9,263 nt of DNA from an uncultured Treponema sp. (GTDB lineage Bacteria > Spirochaetota > Spirochaetia > Treponematales > Treponemataceae): contig CAMWPF010000038.1 of NCBI GenBank assembly GCA_947176045.1, forward strand, positions 1-9,263, written 5' to 3'. Shown here piece by piece: positions 5,657 to 9,263 of this stretch (the stretch's first letter is position 1; each line of letters starts with the position of its first letter). The notes below the pieces were generated by a model. The model ran no database searches. It had not been told where the DNA came from and worked only from the letters and a program-made list of their open reading frames with translations. Position numbers and translations under genes: made by a program.

Positions 5657-7255
5657 TTATTGAGCGCGGGATTCCGCGTCAAGAGATGGTTCCGCCTCCA
5701 TGCGGCGGAGCGCCACAGGCTGACCTTTGGCGGCATAATATCGATCCGGACTTATGCGGACGGGGGAAAGAATGACGGCATCCTTGTTGACGGCCGCCCC
5801 TGTGCGCGGCGGATCTTTCCTTGACTGTGAGGAACTGGCGGCCTCCGCCGGCTCGAACTGCATCGCATAGGCATCTTGCAGCAGTCCGGCAGGCTCCGCG
5901 CTCCGAAACTGCACGACAGGCTTTCCGCCAATGCTGTCCATGACATACATTCCCGCCTCTAAAACGGCGCCGCTTCCGTCCGCAATCGTATAGCCGTTCT
6001 CTGAAAACACATAGACATTTCCCTGTCCGTCCGTCCACGGAAGTCCGTCCGCCAGCGCCTCCAAAAAGGCATCGGCGGCATTTTCCCGCCGCTCCTCTCC
6101 GAACGTGCTTCGGAACGACATCTTCCTGTACACGCCGTCCCACCGGTTGCCTTCCGTGATGACCATGCCGACATCATCATGGACATGAACTGAAATTTCA
6201 TTGACGCCCGTAAGCATGATGTCGAACCGGCGCTTCATGCTGGAAATAATCGAATTGACCGTCGTCAGATAGATGCCGCTCCGGCGCAGGCTGCTGTCCA
6301 CCCATGAATAAACGCTTTCCGTATCATCCGAAAGGAAGATGACCTCCTTTTCGTCATAATTGAAATATATATATCCGGGAAGCGCGCCGCTGTTCGCAAC
6401 CTTGTACCAGAAGCCGTCCAAGAACTGCGAAAACGTTTCGACGCTGCCGTTCTGGATCCGGGCCAGCTCGCGCGCCGCCATGCGGCTCCCTGTAATGCGC
6501 AGCTGCCGCGAAAAGACGTATTTCCGCTGTCCGGCGTTCCAAACATATTCCGTCTGAATCTGGCTGACGGCGGCGGTGGAAGCGTCCTGCTCCTCCGTCC
6601 TGTCGGAACTGTACACCCAAACGGGAAAGCTCGCGCTTTTCGCTTGGGAAAGTTCATACGCCTCCGAACGCTCCGTCTGCTGGATGAAAATCGTGCCGTC
6701 TGAAGAAAAGTCGCCAATGTTCAAAAGTTCGACCTTTCCGTCCTTCCTGCTGCAAAGATACATCCGCATCATAAAATCGCCGTCCGCCTTCACGCCTTGG
6801 TACACCAGCGCGATGCGGTGGTCTCCGGTCATATCCAGCCCCGTGTACGAAAACGTGCGGATTCTGGAAATTTCTGTCGCAATTTCCGCAGAACGTTCAT
6901 ACGTGTTCAATTCAGGATTGTACAACCCGACAATCAAAAACAAGAATGCCGAACCCGCCCGCCGAACCGCGACAATCTGATCGTCATACGTGTCGCCGTC
7001 AAAATCAACGGAATACGTGCTCATCAGCGTCTCCGTCGGAAGCAGCGGCACGAACGATGTCTGCGCGCCGCCAGAGAGCATGGAATCATCAGAAGAAGCG
7101 TCCGCCGCCGCATCCGGTGAAAACGGCGTAACAACTTTCGGACGAACAAAACTGTTTGATTTTTTCAAGACAAAAAAGCGGATGCCGAAAAGAACCAGCA
7201 GCAGGGCGGCGGCGGAACAAAAAAAACGGGCGGCAATGTTCGCTTTCTTTTTCAT
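5657..7255 (-). CDS. Pallilysin-related (Tp0751 family) envelope protein, no HEXXH
   Basis: The 532-residue protein starts with a Lys-rich N-terminus and a hydrophobic segment at 11-30, probably a signal anchor. I see no usable lipobox. Residues 45-70 are a Ser/Asp/Ala-rich linker. Residues 82-155 contain DFDGDTYDDQ and DMTGDHRIALVY, resembling calcium-binding FG-GAP/VCBS loops. From about 265, FSQFLDGFWYKV, IISSMKRRFDI and WDGVYRKM align, from memory, with the lipocalin-like barrel of T. pallidum Tp0751, a vascular adhesin. The second half of the barrel is likely at 393-452. The site matching Tp0751 HEVIH reads NEISVH (352-357), so the proposed zinc-protease motif is absent. The tail from 470 is low complexity. 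Adhesion or an envelope role is an inference. The ATG is 25 nt after the tRNA-Val end and has no Shine-Dalgarno. Confidence 0.8.
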   Translation of the reverse strand: MKKKANIAARFFCSAAALLLVLFGIRFFVLKKSNSFVRPKVVTPFSPDAAADASSDDSMLSGGAQTSFVPLLPTETLMSTYSVDFDGDTYDDQIVAVRRAGSAFLFLIVGLYNPELNTYERSAEIATEISRIRTFSYTGLDMTGDHRIALVYQGVKADGDFMMRMYLCSRKDGKVELLNIGDFSSDGTIFIQQTERSEAYELSQAKSASFPVWVYSSDRTEEQDASTAAVSQIQTEYVWNAGQRKYVFSRQLRITGSRMAARELARIQNGSVETFSQFLDGFWYKVANSGALPGYIYFNYDEKEVIFLSDDTESVYSWVDSSLRRSGIYLTTVNSIISSMKRRFDIMLTGVNEISVHVHDDVGMVITEGNRWDGVYRKMSFRSTFGEERRENAADAFLEALADGLPWTDGQGNVYVFSENGYTIADGSGAVLEAGMYVMDSIGGKPVVQFRSAEPAGLLQDAYAMQFEPAEAASSSQSRKDPPRTGAAVNKDAVILSPVRISPDRYYAAKGQPVALRRMEAEPSLDAESRAQ

Positions 7256-7280
7256 AAAATAGAATCACACAGAAGGCTAA

Positions 7281-7352
7281 TAGAGCGTATTGGATTTGAA
7301 CCAATGACTTCCACCGTGTGAAGGTGGCACTCTACCACTGAGTTAACGCTCC
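7281..7352 (-). tRNA. tRNA-Val, anticodon CAC
   Basis: The 72-nt minus-strand sequence folds into a full cloverleaf. The acceptor stem is GGAGCGU/ACGCUCU, with a G-U pair at 1-72. The D arm is ACUC/GAGU with loop AGUGGUA, the anticodon stem is CCACC/GGUGG with loop UUCACAC, the variable loop has 5 nt, and the T arm is AUUGG/CCAAU with loop UUCAAAU. The anticodon CAC reads GUG (valine), and the discriminator base is A, as expected for tRNA-Val. The 3' CCA is not encoded (UUA follows), so a CCA-adding enzyme is needed. The gene lies between its own promoter and the pallilysin-family gene, with no terminator in the 25-nt gap, so the primary transcript is probably a tRNA-mRNA chimera. Confidence 0.96.
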
Positions 7353-7363
7353 AAAACAATACT

Positions 7364-7396
7364 AATATAAAAACACAAATCCGGCGTCTTTGTCAA
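7364..7396 (-). promoter_or_regulatory. Probable promoter for tRNA-Val / pallilysin-like / alaS unit
   Basis: A perfect -35 box TTGACA (7396-7391 on the minus strand) is followed by TTTTTATATT. Possible -10 boxes are TTTATA at 19-bp spacing and TATATT at 21 bp, both longer than the ideal 17. Transcription would start a few bases before the mature tRNA 5' end at 7352, as is usual for tRNA promoters. The element lies just beyond the groEL terminator, so this unit should be independent of groEL. Confidence 0.6.
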
Positions 7397-7407
7397 CGCC
7401 TGAACCC

Positions 7408-7446
7408 AAAAAAATCGAGGGGAAGGACGTTCCGTCCTTCCCCTCG
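7408..7446 (-). terminator. Strong intrinsic terminator of groEL
   Basis: On the minus strand a perfect 14-bp stem, CGAGGGGAAGGACG with CGTCCTTCCCCTCG (7446-7433 and 7429-7416) and a 3-base loop GAA, is followed by ATTTTTTT (7415-7408). It begins 21 nt after the groEL stop codon. There is no T-run on the plus strand, so it acts on leftward transcription only and insulates the tRNA-alaS unit from the chaperonin gene. Confidence 0.95.
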
Positions 7447-7467
7447 GACTCAGATGTCATCCTGCCA

Positions 7468-9096
7468 TCAATACATTCCGCCCATATCTCCGCCGGCAGG
7501 CGCCGCAGGAGCCTTCGGTTCAGGAATGTCTGTAATCGCGCATTCTGTCGTCAAAAGCGTTCCCGCGATGGACGCGGCGTTCTTGAGCGCGGAGCAAGTG
7601 ACTTTCGCCGGATCGATGATGCCGGCCTCCATCATATCGCACCACTTGTCCGTATATGCGTCGTAGCCGACGCCCTTCTTCTCGGATTTCGCGCGCTCCG
7701 CAATGACTGCGCCGTCCAGACCGGCATTGTCTGCAATCTGGCGGATCGGCTCTTCCAACGCGCGGCGGACGATCTTGAAGCCGACCTTCTCGTCTTCAGT
7801 CAAATCAGCTGGAATCGCATCAAGCACTTTTGACGCCTCGACAAGCGCAAGTCCGCCGCCGGCAACAATGCCTTCGTCCAACGCGGCGCGCGTTGCGGCG
7901 ATCGTATCCTCGACACGGAACTTCTTTTCCTTCATTTCTGTTTCCGTCGTCGCACCGACATTGATGACTGCGACGCCGCCGGCAAGCTTTGCAAGGCGCT
8001 TCTGCAGCTGCTCCTTGTCATAGCTGGAAGTGCTCTTTTCAATCTGATGCTTGATTTCCTCAACGCGGTCGGAGATCGCCTTCTTGCTTCCGGCGCCGCC
8101 GACAATCGTCGTGTTGTCCTTGTCGATCTTGATGGACTTCGCATTTCCAAGCATGGAAACATCCGCCGTCTCAAGCTTCAGCCCCACTTCGTCAGAAATC
8201 ACCTGTCCGCCGGTCAGAATCGCGATGTCCTGCAGCATATCCTTCCTGCGGTCGCCGAATCCGGGCGCCTTGACCGCGCACACCTTGATGGTGCCGCGGA
8301 TTGTATTCAGAACGAGCGTCGTGAGCGCCTCGCCGTCAACGTCTTCCGCAATGATGATCAGCGCGCGGCCCGCATTGGCGACCTGCTCCAAAATCGGAAG
8401 CAGATCCTTCATTGAAGAAATCTTCTTGTCATGAATCAACACGTAGGCGTCCGAATAATCAGCCGTCATCCGCTCGCGGTCGGTTACAAAATACGAGGAA
8501 ATGTAGCCGCGGTCGAACTGCATTCCTTCCACGGTGTCAACAGTCGTGTCCATGTTCTTGGACTCTTCCACCGTGATGACTCCGTCCTTGCCGACTTTTT
8601 CAATCGCATTCGCCAGCATCTTTCCGATTTCCGGATCATTGTTCGCTGAAATGGTCGCAATGTGCGTAACGTCCTCGGCTCCTTTGACCGGCTTGGAGTT
8701 CTTCTTGATTTCTTCAATTGCAAGCGCGACGGCCTTGTCCATGCCGCGCTTGACGTCAATCGGCGTCATGCCAGCAGCAACGGACTTCAATCCCTCGCGG
8801 ACCAGCGCATAGGCAAGAACTGTCGCCGTCGTTGTACCGTCGCCGGCATCATCATTCGTCTTTGAAGCGACTTCCCGCACAAACTGCGCGCCCATATTTT
8901 CATAGGGATCCTGCAGTTCGATTTCCTTCGCAACAGATACGCCGTCTTTGGTAATCAAAGGCGAACCATATTTCTTGTCCAGCATGACCATGCGTCCGCA
9001 CGGTCCAAGCGTCACCTTGACAGCCTTGGAAATCTGCTCAACGCCGGAAAGCAGCTTTTTGCGAGCTTCTTCATTAAACAACAATTGTTTTGCCAT
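7468..9096 (-). CDS. groEL: 60-kDa chaperonin GroEL
   Basis: GroEL forms the double-ring ATP-driven folding chamber of the cytoplasm and works with the GroES lid. The 542-residue length is typical. Key ATPase features are present: TLGPCGR at 29-35, D51 in TKDGVSVA, GDGTTT at 85-90 (D86), and the hydrolytic Asp in RVEDTI at D397 (E. coli D398). AGGG at 412-415 and the flexible C-terminal GGDMGGMY tail complete the picture. The start at 9096 has a clear AGGAG site 7 nt upstream. The gene stands alone between a promoter and a strong terminator. groES is not next to it, and no CIRCE repeat (TTAGCACTC-N9-GAGTGCTAA) occurs upstream, so heat control, if any, must use another mechanism. Confidence 0.99.
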   Translation of the reverse strand: MAKQLLFNEEARKKLLSGVEQISKAVKVTLGPCGRMVMLDKKYGSPLITKDGVSVAKEIELQDPYENMGAQFVREVASKTNDDAGDGTTTATVLAYALVREGLKSVAAGMTPIDVKRGMDKAVALAIEEIKKNSKPVKGAEDVTHIATISANNDPEIGKMLANAIEKVGKDGVITVEESKNMDTTVDTVEGMQFDRGYISSYFVTDRERMTADYSDAYVLIHDKKISSMKDLLPILEQVANAGRALIIIAEDVDGEALTTLVLNTIRGTIKVCAVKAPGFGDRRKDMLQDIAILTGGQVISDEVGLKLETADVSMLGNAKSIKIDKDNTTIVGGAGSKKAISDRVEEIKHQIEKSTSSYDKEQLQKRLAKLAGGVAVINVGATTETEMKEKKFRVEDTIAATRAALDEGIVAGGGLALVEASKVLDAIPADLTEDEKVGFKIVRRALEEPIRQIADNAGLDGAVIAERAKSEKKGVGYDAYTDKWCDMMEAGIIDPAKVTCSALKNAASIAGTLLTTECAITDIPEPKAPAAPAGGDMGGMY

Positions 9097-9103
9097 TTTT
9101 CAA

Positions 9104-9108
9104 CTCCT
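9104..9108 (-). promoter_or_regulatory. groEL ribosome binding site
   Basis: AGGAG lies 7 nt before the ATG at 9096 in an AT-rich context. It is the clearest Shine-Dalgarno site in the window and contrasts with alaS and the pallilysin-family gene, which show none. Confidence 0.85.
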
Positions 9109-9115
9109 ATAACAA

Positions 9116-9137
9116 ACCGGACGGAAATGCTTCCGGT
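9116..9137 (-). promoter_or_regulatory. Hairpin in groEL 5' leader
   Basis: ACCGGA (9137-9132) and TCCGGT (9121-9116) pair into a 6-bp stem with a 10-base loop. A competing 5-bp stem CGGAA/TTCCG (9135-9131 and 9126-9122) uses overlapping bases. The structure ends 8 nt before the AGGAG site, in a leader of roughly 50-55 nt. It may stabilise the mRNA or tune translation. It does not pair with the ribosome site directly, so an RNA thermometer is not supported by inspection. Confidence 0.4.
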
Positions 9138-9156
9138 AATTTTTGCTTATTTGCAT

Positions 9157-9185
9157 AAGATACTGAAAATAATAAAGAACGGCAA
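9157..9185 (-). promoter_or_regulatory. Sigma-70 type promoter of groEL
   Basis: TTGCCG (9185-9180 on the minus strand), a 17-bp spacer and TATCTT (9162-9157) make a credible housekeeping promoter. It predicts a start near 9150 and a leader of about 54 nt. No heat-shock sigma-32-like or CIRCE element is visible in its place. Confidence 0.65.
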
Positions 9186-9218
9186 GAAAAATCTGCAATT
9201 TTGTTGCATCAACTTCCC

Positions 9219-9246
9219 TTGATTTTTCCTGAAAATGCAGTATCTT
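9219..9246 (+). promoter_or_regulatory. Possible divergent promoter facing right
   Basis: On the plus strand TTGATT (9219-9224), a 16-bp spacer and TATCTT (9241-9246) mirror the groEL promoter. Both -10 boxes sit in the sequence CAGTATCTT, giving a 9-bp inverted repeat (9157-9165 and 9238-9246). This suggests that a gene read to the right begins beyond the window, but no coding start is visible in the last 17 bases. Confidence 0.4.
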
Positions 9247-9263
9247 TATGGCATACATTGCAC

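Noticed and set aside
6176..6202. HEXXH-type zinc protease site in the pallilysin-family gene
   Set aside because: The local sequence is NEISVHVHDD, with Asn and Val at the two His positions, so metalloprotease activity is not claimed.
9097..9263. CIRCE heat-shock operator upstream of groEL
   Set aside because: No TTAGCACTC/GAGTGCTAA arms are present on either strand. The inverted repeats there have different sequences.
1..9263. CRISPR array, insertion sequence, prophage or defence island
   Set aside because: No spaced direct repeats, transposase or integrase frames, or target-site duplications were seen. The content is core housekeeping and envelope genes.

Overview
The window looks like a chromosomal housekeeping segment from a Treponema-type spirochaete with a moderately GC-rich genome. 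Three things support this: a 532-residue protein carrying a Tp0751 (pallilysin) family domain, which I know only from treponemes; a short alanyl-tRNA synthetase without the usual C-terminal domain; and the order alaS, SurA-like periplasmic protein, nusB, which from memory matches T. pallidum TP1017-TP1016-TP1015. The species cannot be fixed from sequence alone.

All recognised genes lie on the minus strand, so transcription reads from right to left. At the right edge (9157-9246) is a divergent promoter region, one promoter facing groEL and the other facing a gene outside the window. groEL (9096-7468) is a single-gene unit with its own promoter, a good Shine-Dalgarno site and a strong intrinsic terminator at 7446-7408. 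No groES and no CIRCE operator accompany it. A second unit starts just after that terminator: a promoter with a perfect TTGACA box, tRNA-Val(CAC) (7352-7281), the pallilysin-family surface protein (7255-5657) and alaS (5645-3825). The tRNA and the first protein gene are 25 nt apart, and that protein gene and alaS are 11 nt apart. After alaS come a perfect 10-bp inverted repeat and a TATAAT box that probably starts a third unit: SurA-like exported protein (3734-2658), nusB (2648-2067) and a large TPR lipoprotein (1995-133).

Functionally the window mixes protein folding in the cytoplasm (GroEL) and periplasm (SurA-like), translation (tRNA-Val, AlaRS), transcription antitermination and rRNA synthesis (NusB), and two envelope proteins with no assigned job (pallilysin-like protein and TPR lipoprotein). 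At the left end, a plus-strand terminator abuts the stop codon of the TPR gene, implying a convergent plus-strand gene ending at or before the window edge.

I see no CRISPR array, transposase, integrase, toxin-antitoxin pair or defence system. The most interesting content is the divergent pallilysin-family protein, which lacks the HEXXH zinc motif, has an added N-terminal half, and sits in an apparent tRNA-adhesin-alaS transcription unit whose two protein genes lack recognisable Shine-Dalgarno sites.
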